Shown: in pieces, positions 34,872-51,264 of the stretch
Position numbering within the stretch: position 1 is the first letter of the stretch
Layout of the letters: every line of letters begins with the position of its first letter
Origin: Diphasiastrum complanatum
Lineage: Eukaryota > Streptophyta > Lycopodiopsida > Lycopodiales > Lycopodiaceae
Assembly: GCA_029204225.1 (NCBI GenBank)
Contig: CM055097.1
Coordinates: forward strand, 48,134,052 to 48,198,051
Direction of reading: 5' to 3'
Length of the DNA stretch: 64,000 bases
Position numbers and translations under genes: made by a program
The notes under the pieces: model-generated
The model's input: the letters and a program-made list of their open reading frames with translations, nothing else
Database searches by the model: none
Told to the model about the DNA's origin: nothing

Positions 34872-34923
<52 letters not shown>
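34872..34923. repeat. (GA)n microsatellite
   Basis: About 52 bp of GA. The overlapping Arg-Glu frame is an artefact. Confidence 0.97.
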
Positions 34924-34926
<3 letters not shown>

Positions 34927-35759
34927 AAGAGTGAGCATAACCTTTTTTTTTCTATCTTGAATTTCCTTAAAACTTAATATGCAATTGGTGTACCTCTAAA
35001 TACCTTGACAAGGCAACAATGATTGATTGAGCCAAATTATTATTTAAACAAGAGTATGATCTTAGTATGTCACCATCTTTGTTCATCTCCATTCATGTAT
35101 AGGATTGCAACTAGCAAGGTTGATCACCAGAAAAACTATATATGCTTTGTGGCTTATCATAGACTAGGTTCAGATACCAAGTACTACAAGTACACCAGAG
35201 AAGGAATCTGTCACAAAAATAATGAAAATTGCATATAGACCTTAAAGACATACCTAGCAGAAGTCCGATCATACACTGGGTGTTAGAACTTAGGATTGTC
35301 TGATCTGTCAGATACATTCCTCATAAATGCTAAACTATTGATTACAATAAGTTATTTGACACTCTTAAGAACATAGAAAAGTTTGGCAATATCCATTTCC
35401 TTGTGCTCTATTTGGCCGGTCCAAAAGTGTAACTGAAAAGAGTGAAAGTACAGACTTCCTGTCATGCAAAATTTTAAAGGCTGCCTAGTAGTAACTAGTA
35501 GTAAAGCACAGTGTAAGTTATCATCAGAAGTGCAAAGGTGGAGCCTTTGCTGTGACTTAATGTTTCTACCTACATATCAAGAATTACCTTGTCATATCTC
35601 AACGACTCAATATGTTCTTGGAGAAGAACATGTAGAAAGGCAACAAAGTAGAAATACCAGCGACTCGGATCATCACATTGATCAGGCTCAAGCTCCCTAG
35701 AACAACGCATCCAGTTCCAAGTCAACTGCTTACATGATAAGTAGTATCACTTCGTAAAC

Positions 35760-37903
35760 TCAAAAGGAAGTAGTCAGCTTTAATTTTGGAATTAAAACTG
35801 TTAGAACGCCATTGCTGCAAAAAATCAGGACAAGGACATTAGATTAATTATGGAGAGTTGGAACTGACAAGATGAATTTCCACAATTTCGCAACCTACTC
35901 AAGCACAAAGCTAAAGAGTAGCACCGTCAGCGACACTTCCCAGCATTGTTCATTCCACAACCATCATGCTAGAACAACTTTTGAGGATCCAATAGGCCTA
36001 ACACCACATACACAAATTCAGCAGAAATGGCATTCATGTCAACGTTTTCTGGCAGTAGCCAAACAGTACGATAGGGACCATAAGCAAGATCTCGCTGATG
36101 GTAAAATGCATCCTCTGCAGCTGTACTTGTAACCAAGTCAGACCCAGAAATCTTCCACCATTCAACCGAACGGGTTCCTGTTATGATCAGCCTGCAACAT
36201 GTGCCAAAACATTCAATTTTTTCTGTCAGAACTTTTGTACCTGCATTCAAATTTAATGTCATCTCTACAAGAACAATCAATACTTGAGCATGTACATCAA
36301 TTTGAGCGTGCAGACACAAGTGGATCTCAAATATTTTTTAAATTCACAGAACTAGTTTGCCAAAGATGTGTATACAGAGCAACTAACTTTTGTCATCCAT
36401 AGCCACTTGAGTGAAGGATCAAATAATATATGTACAGTCATGAGCATACCTTCCATGATCTACCTCGACTTGAATTCCTTCCACAGAGACACCTGGGAGC
36501 GCTACTAGGAGGACATGCTCTGTGCCTGACTCCAAAACATCCATGAGTGGAACCCATTCAGGACCTAAACGATGAGCATCAAAAGGTAAAGAAAAGAGCA
36601 GAGTTATAAGAATGCTGGAAGCCAATATGCACAAGGCATCTGAAATATATATCACCCCAAATCTTTCAGCCAAGAAAGGTCTGTCCATGTATGTAGGGGA
36701 TTTTGCCTAGTTGAATATTTTCCCTATTGTACCTCAAAGTGATACTAAAAGAATGCAATTCTTATAACATAGAGCCAAATACCAGCATTTTCCTCCACCC
36801 CATCTGTAGGGCTTATCCATAAATATTTAAGACCTCTAGCCACTCATTCCCAAATAGACTATATGCGATAAATTTTAGCAAAATTGACCATACTAACACA
36901 GCTCATTTCCAACAAAGTCGATGCATGAAATTTCTTCATCAACATGTATTAAAGATTCAGAAACAAGAACATGCTATCATAGAATGTCCTAAACCACTAA
37001 ACTCCAATGTTGAGTCATTATCATAAATTAGCTGCAGTGCCTGTTAGAATTGAACTTGGTGTCATATGCATACACAAAATTCTCTGTATTTGAAATGTCC
37101 ACTTGTAAAATGCTTGTTGTCTTCAGAACTGATCACTTTCAATAGGGCCATTCACTGTGTGGATTTTAAATTCTCAATAGAGAGGCTGCTTTCATAGAAC
37201 TACCAAGTAGTTGTAACATAAAACAAAATAAAAAGCTATCTAAGAACAACTTTCAGCTCATTGGTATTCACATCTATACATGTCAGTAGAGGAGTATGCT
37301 GCGGCATACATTACATAAGAAGAATGGCAAACGAAGAGACTTTCACCGTACATTTTCTGGTTGACACTTCAAGATGTGTATGGTGATTCACTGAAGAGGT
37401 GTCATTAGGCTTCTCTCCTGACAAAGGAACTCGAGCAAATAATGGTGCCTCTTCAGCAGGACTATCACATTGAACCTAGAAAACAAAATCCAAGAAAATT
37501 TTGCAACATTATCACATCCGAAAATTTAACTTGGATCTGTATATAAAATTTAACTTGGATCTGCATTCCTTCAAACCTGCTTAACTGACTCTTGGCGCAT
37601 GAAGTGAGAATATGTTTGACTGCTCTGGCGTGCAAATAGCAGCGTACTGTCTCGCCGTCTGGAACTCGCGCTACATTCCTGATCAAGAGGGGTCAGTTAT
37701 ATTCTCAATAGAGTAATCAAGGATACATTCTAAATCACTTTTTATCCAAAGACAAACAACAGGTCAGGCAACACAGATTGAAAGTTGGCTGTTAATGCAC
37801 TGAGCAAGTTATAGTTGTCTCGAAGGAGATTATACGGCCAGCCTTACCACAACCTCTCCAACAGCACTGGTGCTGACCAAAAGAATGCATCAGGATTGGT
37901 CAT
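35760..37903 (-). CDS. HSP20-like (alpha-crystallin domain) protein, six exons
   Basis: Exons on minus: 37903-37848, 37678-37577, 37461-37352, 36564-36450, 36191-36012 and 35814-35760. Every junction has GT..AG and the phases agree, giving 618 nt (205 residues plus TGA). N-terminal exons read ERLW/NVARVPDGETVRCYLHA with no known catalytic motif. The last three carry an alpha-crystallin domain: EHVLLVALPGVSVEGIQVEV, RLIITGTRSVEWWK, YRTVWLLPENVDMNAISAEF and the final strand NGVLTVLIPK. Family role: ATP-independent chaperone or protein-interaction module. This long-N-terminus type is not a classical cytosolic small heat-shock protein. The start (MTNPDAFF) is a guess: the exon extends upstream to an acceptor at 37917, and further 5' exons may exist. 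No defect is visible. Confidence 0.85.
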
Positions 37904-38439
37904 AGCTGTGAGCACACCTATGCCCAAGTAGTAAGCGCTTACAAAGGAAACAGATTGATGAAGAAGGAAAGAGCTGTGATCTCTATAATGAAAAAAAGTG
38001 ACTTACCAGATCAAATTTGAGAAGATGCCTCCATCTGATCAGAAACACATAGCATGAAAACTACAAGGGGGTCCTTAAGACTCTCTTGCATACCATTGCC
38101 CAGTTGAAGGAAGCTATTGAAGTTACTCAGAAAAAATACCAGTAGGTACAGATAAATCATTTTGATTCTTCTTCATGTTCACAAAATCTTGCTATATCTT
38201 GCTCAAACTTATTTTCCTTGCAAAATATTGGATTCACAATGTAACTTGTGACGCTTATGGTTTTCTGTGAACATGCTACCATCCAAGGTATACACAACAA
38301 ACCCAGTGGAACTTCTAAAACCATAAGTCTGATCATTCAGTAGCCAGACCTAGGCCACTGCCCTTGAGAAGATCCTTTCCATAGTTAAAACGGTTGTTGA
38401 GAAGTGGAAGTGTTCGTGCCAGACGTAGAAAACCTTCAT
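37904..38439 (-). other. 5' part of the HSP20-like gene, partly unresolved
   Basis: Acceptor CATAG lies just before 37917. A possible upstream exon ends at a good donor (CTG|GTAAGT) near 38006, but the only phase joining it in frame contains a TGA, so it may be 5' untranslated. Promoter not identified. Confidence 0.4.
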
Positions 38440-39420
38440 TGTAGGATACTCCATGAATGCCATGATAATCCCTATGCAAGGCACCCTAGTATAGATAAGA
38501 CCAACGAGTCAATAAGATGACATTATTTCTCGCCACAAATGCAACAGAATGTGAAGCAATACGCCCAACGTTGCATATCTTGTCAAGTGAACAAGGCAAT
38601 TCTCTGCGCTTGCTACATCCACTTGAGATACAAAGAATCTCATAGATTTCATTGTTGGTCTACCTAGGACCCAAGCTAGGATTCCATCATAATAGTGGTA
38701 ATCATGTTTTCCAAGATAAGCCATTTCATTGCAACAACCAAGAAGGTCACAGCTCCGCAAGTAGCTTTATTGTTTATCCAGAGATTAGTACTGTTTGAGT
38801 ATCCTCAGATGGATGGCCAAACAAAGAGGGTCAACTAGATCTTGGAAGACATACTTCATGCTTATGGTAGTGGTATGTAAAGAGACTAGGTGCAGTGTTT
38901 ACCATTAGTAGAGTCTGCGTATAATGATAAAAGACATGCATCCACAAGATTGAGCTCAACTATGGTTACGCTAGTTAGCCCAATGACCATAGGAATTCCG
39001 TGTAAGGTGCTTAGAACTACGGAGTTTTGACCCAGACGCAGCAGAAGCTAGAGGTGTCGTACGAACTAATCTATCTAAGGTACTGGCTAGGGAAAAAAGT
39101 TACACTCGTGACAATCGTACCTATCAAGAATTTGAGATAGGAAATTGGCTAATATTTACTAGTCCCCTCCAAGCCAAAGGTGCTACGCACATAAAAATAT
39201 TCCAAGATATCTCCTAAGTATCTTGGTCCATGGCTAGTCATTAAGAAAAAGGTACCTCATAAGCTACAGCTACCAATGGTACTCAAGGTGCATCCAATAT
39301 TTCATGTTAGCAAACTCAAGCATTGCACGATGGTGAACAGATTCTCGCAACCTATCCATGACAATGTCAATAGAGGACTGACGAAAGCGACCATACACAG
39401 TTTGTCCTCTTGAAATTGCA
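38440..39420 (+). pseudogene. Ty3/gypsy integrase remnant
   Basis: On plus, the HHCC zinc-binding region reads HECHDNPYARHPSIDKTNES, then a stop, then QMQQNVKQYAQRCISCQVNK. The core is heavily broken, but QMDGQTKRVN and ILEDILHAYG are clear at about 38805-38870. The C-terminal part retains FEIGNWLIFTSPLQAKG and HPIFHVSKLKHCTM equivalents. The catalytic Glu position in QTER is Lys here. No LTR was found. Confidence 0.8.
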
Positions 39421-40716
39421 TTCTGGTACTAGTCTGTTTATGACATGTCTAAACCCCAAAAACCCATAAAAACACATTTTCCTAAAAAAATTTCCCTTTT
39501 TGAACTTGAACCTCCCGTTTCAAACACGTTTCGAAACAACGTATGAAACAAACCCATGAAACATTGAGTGGAACCTTCTAGACATTAGGGCAAATGAGGG
39601 TACTTGGCTCCCATATGGACTTGCCCTTAATGTTAACTAGCCTAGCACCTAAAGGTATGCTAATTAGGGCAACTAGTAATTAGGATTAGGGGAGTTCGAG
39701 TCCATAACACTCTCAAACTTTAAAAACATTGCCCTCAATATTGGGCTTTCAAATTTTTTTACTATATCCTAAAAACTAGAATAAAGACTCCAAGCAATAG
39801 CTATGGTAATAGTCAATCATAAACAAATGTGAGAATGAGACTATCAAAAAATGCATGCACTAATGGACATATTGAAGGAGAGGACAAAAGTCGTCACGAC
39901 AATTATTCCAAAATCAGCACACAAAAATCCACTAAGCATAGCACATCAACAATAAAATATGGCCCTCAATGGCGGAATAGAAAATTGAAACCCAAATAAA
40001 TGAGATCATGAAACTATGGTAAACAAAAAAAGCAAGTACTATAAGCCGATGTCGATGCATAAAGGAATCCAAGAGAGAATGAAACTCTTTGCTATTCTTG
40101 TACCTAGGCACATTGCATCCAACAATGAGTGATGATAGCACGTATGTTATCTGTGACCCATGAATACTTAGTGAGTCAGAGGGTACCACCACCATTCCCT
40201 ACCATGGACTTGCAAACTGTCACGTCTCCTAGGTAGCATCTGGCATTGGATGCCCTTTTTAAGCTCACTAGATAACCTTTGAGGAGATGATTCCACAATC
40301 ATCGCTCCATCCAATCTAGCACTTTCTTTGGCACATAACTTGTTCTGTCTTTCTTGTCTGGTAACTTCAAGAGATTATAAATAGTAAAGTTATAAACTGT
40401 ACAGTGTACTAACCACTAACAAATCACAAATTACAATTCAAGAGTCAAAAGTTTAAACTTTAGTCTTTAAAGTAAAAGCATAAATAACAAGAGTTTCAAG
40501 CATAGCCTCCAGATTCAAGCTTCAGGCCTCATGGGTCATATGTATAACTATTATGTTAGAGCCTAGAGTATGCTACTATGCTGAGTATTGAGTGCTCTAG
40601 CCTCTAGCTGCCTGCCTCGGAAGCTGTTGTCGTGGAGGCACTAGCATGGCCTCAGGCCCAGGTCATCCTCCCCATCATGAGGCTTAACCTCATCCTCACC
40701 CTCGGTGGCAGATTTC
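39421..40716. other. Spacer, no recognised gene
   Basis: Contains a GTTTCGAAAC-rich patch at about 39510-39560 that resembles, in inverted orientation, sequence just after the LINE (43186-43240). Nothing else recognised. Confidence 0.45.
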
Positions 40717-40968
40717 TCATCTGCTTAGAGGGACTCTCAAAGGTGTCTGAGTCCCCATTGCCCAACCAGCATGTGCGATGTACTCAAACGATCTCCTGCC
40801 ATCCAATGCCAAGCTTGCCTCCGATGTGTCAATGGACTTCAAAAACATGGCCCATGCAAGAAGACCCAATATATTCACAATAGAGCACCTCCTTGCATCG
40901 GTCCACCAACCATCTGATAGGATGGTACATCCATACCTAGAACATTCGACAACAGTTTCAACTATCAA
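40717..40968 (-). pseudogene. hAT-type transposase fragment (DUF659)
   Basis: The minus frame reads YGCTILSDGWWTDARRCSIV and NILG, then AMFLKSIDTSEAS. This matches the plant DUF659 block (GCTxMSDGWTDxxxRxLxNFL ... FLKSID) of hAT-derived transposases, with one extra residue in the DGW region. About 85 residues remain; the BED finger and dimerisation region are absent. A domesticated gene cannot be excluded, but the short isolated frame suggests debris. Confidence 0.75.
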
Positions 40969-41223
40969 GTAACTTGCAGGCCTCAGGCTACAAGGTCACC
41001 AGCTAGAGCACTTAGCATTGAACACCAACGAGTCAAGACTCAACTTTCAAGAGTCACATAAAGTTGAAATCTGAAAGTTGAGGCTTTTAACTTACATATT
41101 TGAGAGTTCAAAGTTGAAACTTGAAACTAGTAAGTGCAAAGGTTTTAAAGAACTAAGGTATACCTCGTAGTAGAATGAGAGTCGTCCTCGATCCTGGCAA
41201 TCCTCAATGACTCCGGTGCCTGA

Positions 41224-45259
<4,036 letters not shown>

Positions 45260-45640
45260 AGACTTGGAAGATATGAACTATCAAAAGATTTTAGCTTCTT
45301 GTCTCCTTTGTGGTAGCCAACCCCTTGAAAGCCATATCTGCTCGATTCTAAATGTTGCCAAAAACCTTCTCCTTGCCCTTCTTGAAGGAGGTGCATGAAG
45401 AGGGTTTGTCTTTGGGTTCGGACTTCTGGCCTTGCTGCTCTTTATGGGTCATAGAATGCATGTCGCCAAAGATTTTGGCGAAGCCTACCGCATCTTCCAA
45501 GGTTTGTGTTTGATTGCAACAGACCTCCAAACTGATAATCTTTGGGCAAGCCCAAAATGAAATGTAATTTTAGAAGGATCGAGTCCATCCTGCTGACAAA
45601 CCGCGAAACCACTTCTTGAAAGTCCTTTAAATAGACATCA
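45260..45640 (-). pseudogene. Probable gypsy gag remnant
   Basis: On minus, pieces such as SRFVSRMDSILLKLHF and TQTLEDAVGFAKIFGDMHSM resemble the middle of plant gypsy gag (LVDRFVEGL ... KTLEEAxxLA). It is heavily broken. It lies downstream of the minus-strand LTR at 46621-47717, where gag of that orientation would be expected. Confidence 0.45.
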
Positions 45641-46183
45641 AACGATCAAAAGCAAGTGTACATAGCAAAGGGGGCTTGAAAATACACAAGCTTAGGGAGC
45701 TATCTTGCAAAAAGGGAAGTGGAGTGAATGGGTCTCCAAGTACGACCCTTTACCCCTCTCCCCAAGCACTTCACCGTCTTCTTATGCAAAAGGGACAAGT
45801 GGGCATAAAAAAGGGGCCCACTTGTTCCTTCTAGACTCTTTGACCAAGGTGGAGGCCCATAGGGATGCCAAAGTTTAATTAGATTTTGATCCCACCTCCT
45901 CTCCACTCTCCCATGCGTACTCCTCCAAGAGAGGTGCACTCTCTCTTGGAGTGCAAGTACACAAGGAGGAGAGGTGACATTACGATCACACAAGATAGGA
46001 ATACCACAAAGAACATGGGCATTCTTAGCTTAGAATTTCTTTTGATCTTATTGATTCAAGTTTTGGCTTAAACTTTTCCTTTTAAAATAAGCTTTTCTTG
46101 TTGGTTTACAAGTTCATGGGGAGGGGGAGGACGGTCAGGGAGGTGCACTCCTTCCTTATCACTTCCAAGAAAAGTACTATTGG

Positions 46184-46440
46184 AAAGGTACGTTTTAATG
46201 GGGGTGGGGACGAATTAATTAAACCTCCCCCCTCCCCACCACCCTTTCCCAAAAACAACTGCGGCTGCAGCTGCCATCTTATCAAAATAGAGGGGGGCAA
46301 ATTAGTTATTAATGATCCCCCCCCCCCTTTCCTCCCACCCATCCGTACTGCTCCCCGTCCGCACTGCAGCCCGCAAACTTGATAGCTCGGCTGTAGCCAC
46401 AGTCTAGGAAGAAGGGGGGGGAGGGCTTCCCCCCCCCCAA
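46184..46440. repeat. Low-complexity C-run and G-run patch
   Basis: Several runs of 8-13 C or G, for example at about 46315-46328 and 46411-46436. No coding value. Confidence 0.85.
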
Positions 46441-46600
46441 AAAAAAGGAGTCCATATCACACGACACCCCAGAACTGCTTGTGCAAATAGTCTGCAGGTC
46501 TACAAAAACTTACAGTTTTTTTCTTTTTTTGGTATAGAACTACAAATTCACAGTACCGTTATAAAAACGTAGAGTGGTTTAAAAGGAAACTTTACTCTAA

Positions 46601-46616
46601 GTTAACTCTGATACTA
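46601..46616 (-). other. Degenerate primer-binding-like site
   Basis: TAGTATCAGAGTTAAC on minus matches the tRNA-Met-type site TGGTATCAGAGC at 10 of 12 bases and sits just past the inner end of the LTR at 46621-47717. Confidence 0.5.
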
Positions 46617-46620
46617 CAAG

Positions 46621-46931
46621 TGGGTCCATCAAGCACGGTTCCGCAGGCAATACGTGACCACCTAGGATGGTGACACATGGCACCCAAACATGTCAATAAT
46701 GCCAGACTTGCATCTTGCCCCTTGAGAGGTTGCCACCTAAGGGCGTACCATTATGGTACATAACACTTATAGAGGAGGCGAGATATAAGAGGAGCGAGCT
46801 TATTGTTGCTTTGTCGACTTCAAGCATGCATTTGAGTTTGTACCTTGCCATTTGCTTAGAGGCTTAGAGATCTTCACTATTCACCGAAAACTATATTGGA
46901 AGCTATGATATATCAGACAGTAGTGAATCAT

Positions 46932-46964
<33 letters not shown>

Positions 46965-47717
46965 GCCACTACATTTGGAGATATGGTTATTGGTACTATC
47001 AAGTACCCTTGGCTAGGTTTGACATCATCTAAAAAGCTCCATGAGAAAGTGTCAAGCTCTCCCTGATCTTCCTACCGACACCCGTCCAAACATGCACTGA
47101 TTGCCACAAATTTCCAGCCTTTCTGATTCCCTGCAAGCAAATAGCATCAAACACAAACGGAGCTGGCTGCGTCGTCTCCTCCCAGCATTTGCTGCATAGA
47201 TTGTGATGAGGAATGCCTCGCTCTAGGCTCACTTATACACAATCCTCAAGCACCCCTTAGCCCTGACCCTTCCTAAATCTTGACATATGGCCTACTCCAT
47301 GCACAGTCGACACTTGCCACTTGGCAATACCCTGACACATAGGGACATGTGTCACTCATCCATTGGACCAAGTGTCCCAGTGAGCATGTGACATGTGTCA
47401 TGTTTGACCGGTCAACCCTAACATGTCTCACTCATTCACTGGACCAAGTGTCCCAGTGAACATATGACATGTGTCACATTGACTAGTCAACTCCTACTTT
47501 TTAGGAGGTCAGTCCAACCACTCTGAATTAATGACCCAGTACCCTATACCCAAGCAACATGCAACTCTGAGGCTCAGAAACATCATTAACAGCTTTATTT
47601 ACATTTCTGTTACGAAGGTCACCGCAGGCCGGTGACTTAGCCATTTCTGTATTTACAAGAAATACATCCATAAGTAAAAACAGTAAACAACCAAGACAGG
47701 GAGTAAAAGCTATAACA
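46621..47717 (-). mobile_element. Chromodomain-gypsy LTR (element E)
   Basis: On minus it starts TGTTATAGCTTTTACTCC directly after a polypurine tract (GAGGGGGGAAGGGA at 47718-47731). The inner end near 46621 is inferred from a following primer-binding-like site. It contains a GA-repeat (46939-46964) and a roughly 75-bp tandem repeat (47344-47493). It serves as the 3' LTR of the pol at 47718-49990, and possibly as the 5' LTR of gag debris at 45.3-45.6 kb. Confidence 0.6.
47344..47493. repeat. Two-copy about 75-bp tandem repeat in the gypsy LTR
   Basis: Two adjacent units share GGACCAAGTGTCCCAGTGA and GTGACATGTGTCA/TATGACATGTGTCA, followed by TTGACYRGTCAAC. They lie in the presumed U3, where tandem enhancer-like repeats are common. 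Confidence 0.75.
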
Positions 47718-49990
47718 TCCCTTCCCCCCTCAGGTAACATCGCCCGCGATGGCAAAGCTAGAGTACTGTGCGCGCAGACTGTGCGCGGTCTCCTAGGTAG
47801 CATCAGAAAGAGGCTTGCCATGCCAAGCGACCAAGTACTCACGGATCAGACGGTTGCGTAAACGCCTCTCCCACCTATCCAATACCCTCGCTGGCCCATG
47901 GGTTACTTCTCCCTGCTCCTGGAATGCAAACAAACCATCAGACAACAAGTTATCACCGTTATGTAAAACCCGTTTCAATGTAGAAACACAAAATACATGA
48001 TGCACTTTACAAGTTTTAGGAAAATCTAACTTATAAGAAACATCACTGATTCTTTTAACAATTTTCCAGGGCCCACAATAACGCAGGGACAACTTGTAAC
48101 ATTTGCCCGTCTTAAGGGTCTTAGAGTCCTTGGGTACTTGGAGAAACACCATGTCTCCTACCACAAACTCTCTAGGCGTGCGATGCTGATCAACATAAGA
48201 CTTAGCTCGATCCATCCCTTGCCTAATATTAACCTTCGCTAACTCAAGCATTTTTTTATCCTCTAAGGTCTGGTTGACTCTCTTAGTTTGGCCATCCGTT
48301 TCAGGATGCTCCGTACTGCTCATTCTCAATTGGACTTCGAGTTTGGCCATCATTGCAGTCCAAAAGTTTTCAATGAATCGAGTATCCCTGTCAGACACTA
48401 TGGATGATGGTAATCCATGAAGTCTGAACACATGCTCGATAAACAGATTAGCTACTCCAGCCGCATCAATCTTTTTACGCGCGGGAATAAAATGAGCCAT
48501 CTTAGTGAGTCTGTCAACTACGACCAAGATAGAATCATGTTGTGACTGTGTATGAGGTAAGTTAGTGATAAAATCCATGGAGATACTCTCCCATCTTCCA
48601 CCTGGTACAAGTAGTGGGTGTAAAACTCCAGGAGTTTTTCAGCTTTATCGATCTAGCACTTCAGACAGTGCATCACATAATGGTAAACATCTTTTTTCAA
48701 TTTAGGCCACCAAAAGTTACGTAAGATCAACTCATAGGTCCTATCCACACCAGGATGACCTGCACTAGGGCTATCATGACATAAATGGACAATCTTCCTA
48801 CGCAGCTCCTCACAAGCTGGAACGAGAAGTTTGCCAGTTCTCTTAATCTTACCATCTTCTATGGTATATTTAAGGTAAGTGTGAGCAAAGAGACTAGAAC
48901 TCTCATCCTGAGATTCTACTTGCGCAAGATTTGCCTCTCTCACAATTCCTTGACAATGAGGATCCTCTTGTTGAGCCTGTCTAATCTCAACAATCAAGTC
49001 ATTGTCAATGACCACAAAAGACATCTAATACAATATACGAGACAATGCATCAGCCACACGATTTTCGGCACCTTTCTTGTACCGAATTTCCATGTGAGAT
49101 TCCTGCATCAACTCAGCCCACCTGGCTTGCCGCCCTCTTAGGTCCGACTGGTTGCAGAAATATCTCAAAGTGTTATGGTCAATGTACACATGGATTTCCA
49201 CACCATGCAAATAATGCCTCCATGCCTTCAAAGCGTAGATAATGGCATACAGCTCTTTCTCATGAGTTGGATAGTTCTTCTATGCAGGGTTGAGCTTCTT
49301 GCTCAAAGGCCACAGGCCTACCCTCTTGCATCAGAACTGCCCCAACAACAATGTCACTTGCATCCATTTCAACGACAAATGGTTTTTGAGGGTCCACAAG
49401 TTTTAAAGTGACAAAGTCAGCCACAGCTTGTTTCAAAGCATCGAAACTTTGTTGCTGAACTTCCGTCCACTCTTTCCATTTATTTTTTTGTAACATATCG
49501 GTCAATGGTGCAGCTACGTGTGAATAATTCTTCACACCTTTACGATAAAACACAGCCAACCCTAGAAAGCTTCTTAGTGTCGTCAAGTTTGTAGGAACAG
49601 GCCAGGCAAGAAGAACAACAACTTTCTGCGGATCCGGTTTTATTCCCTCTGCTGACACTATAAAACCCAAATATGTTATTTCTTTTTAAACAATTCACTT
49701 TTTTCTATCATTAGCGAACAATGTGTTTTCCCTCAAAGTTGATAACATAGTAATAAGGTGATTAACATGCATAGCATCACCACAACTGTAAACAAGTATG
49801 TCATCAACAAAATTAACCACAAACTTGCCATAAAGGGTCTAAGCACATCGTTCATTAACATCATAAATGTTGCAGGGGCGTTAGTCAATCCAAAGGGCAT
49901 AACTAAAAATTCATAGTGTCCAAAACAAGTCCGGAAGGTAGTTTTATGCACATCCTCTTCTCGAACTCTAATCTACCACGCAAATGAGTA
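47718..49990 (-). pseudogene. Chromodomain-type Ty3/gypsy pol (element E)
   Basis: On minus, in order: truncated RT ([28 protein letters not shown], then FVDDILVYS in a shifted frame near 49790), RT-RNase H tether and RNase H (49260-49670, VEMDASDIVVGAVLMQEGRP; 49025-49231, DHNTLRYFCNQSD), integrase zinc region (48653-49024, HDSPSAGHPGVDRTYELI) and integrase core (47793-48578, VSDRDTRFIENFW). In the core, the catalytic Glu of QTER is Lys (ETDGQTKRVNQT). A chromodomain-like end, RVLDRWERRLRNRLIREYLV, follows; its conserved Trp after DAT is a TAG. Such chromodomains steer integration to heterochromatin in related elements. Everything upstream of mid-RT is missing. Confidence 0.9.
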
Positions 49991-50951
49991 ACTTCGAGGG
50001 ACAATTGATGCATTGTATTCTAGGAATACATCTTAGCTATCTCACATCAATCCACAATCAAACGAAACCATGGTTGTATGAAGCTAATATTACAACTAGC
50101 TAAAAGGCATTTTATCAATTTACATATTTGAATGTGTCTAAATTTGACAATACGTATAGTCAATATAACTGAAAGAGCACCCCTAGCCAAAATAATGGGC
50201 ATACCATGACACATTGATTACTCCAAGAAGCAAAATTCTCAATAATGATCATAAGTAGTCATGTAATGTATATATACACATTCTAGCTTAATTTTTTAAT
50301 ATTTTATGTTAAGCAACTTAAATTGTTAAAATGAACATTCTAGCTTAACTTTCTACACTAAAACTTGAGTATACTTACTTCGATATTTAGAAACTTAGAA
50401 TATTAAATTGAAGATTCTAGCTTATTCTTTTGTGTTGAACCTCTGGTAGGTACTTCAACAATAAGCAACCTAGGGTGGTTTCAGACTACATTGTCTGGCA
50501 AGTTCCAAATTTAAAATGGAGTTCTCCCATTGGTCCAGGGAAGAAAAATAAGTCTCCCCACTTTCAGACTTACCTTTAGTTGTCACCATGTGGCAGACTA
50601 GGTGGCATGGGACCCTTGACATGGAAGGGCAACTCAAGCACATTTTTTGGGCCTAGGGACATTACCTAGCATGTTGACTTGCCAAGGACATCTTAACAAA
50701 AATGGACCAATGGCATGGTAGAAATTCAAATTGGCCAATCAGATTGCAGCCCTTCATTTAGCACTTGCCAGCCAAGTTTGAAAGGGGGAGGTCCATTGTC
50801 TGCGTCAACCCACTTGCCAAAATTCCAAAAATGGGTGGCCACTGGCAAGTGAAAGGGCTGAGTACCGAGACTTGCCGCTAGTCTAAAATCACCCTTAAAA
50901 TGTCAAGGAGCCTGGTCCACCTACCAGTTAGCAAATTTCATTTATTGCTAA
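49991..50951. other. AT-rich spacer
   Basis: No domain recognised. Gypsy E homology ends abruptly at about 49990. Confidence 0.5.
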
Positions 50952-51264
50952 CTTGTGCTAACTGAGAGTGGGGCTGCCCCACCTGCACTTATAATGCACA
51001 AGTTAGTAAATGGACTATATTTGTGTGAACTTGTGCAAAGTGAGAGTGGTGCTGCCCCACCTGCACTTATAATGCACAAGTTAGTAAATGGACTATATTT
51101 GTGTGAACTTGTGCTAAGTGAGAGTGGTGCTGCCCCACCTGCACTTATAATGCACAAGTTAGTAAATGGACTATATTTGTGTGAACTTGTGCTAACTGAC
51201 ATTGGTGCTGCCCCACCTGCACTTAATAATGCACAAGTTAGTAAATGGACTATATTTGTGTGAA
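50952..51264. repeat. Four-copy 78-bp tandem repeat
   Basis: Units start at 50952, 51030, 51108 and 51186 and are nearly identical. Each begins CTTGTGC and contains GCTGCCCCACCTGCACTTA and GTTAGTAAATGGACTATAT. Because 78 is divisible by three, both strands stay open with 26-residue repeats (for example SGAAPPALIMHKLVNG). I take it as a minisatellite, not a gene. Confidence 0.93.

Noticed and set aside
50948-51263. A repeat protein, or a CRISPR-like array, at the 78-bp repeats
   Set aside because: Units are contiguous without unique spacers, and both strands are open only because 78 is a multiple of three.
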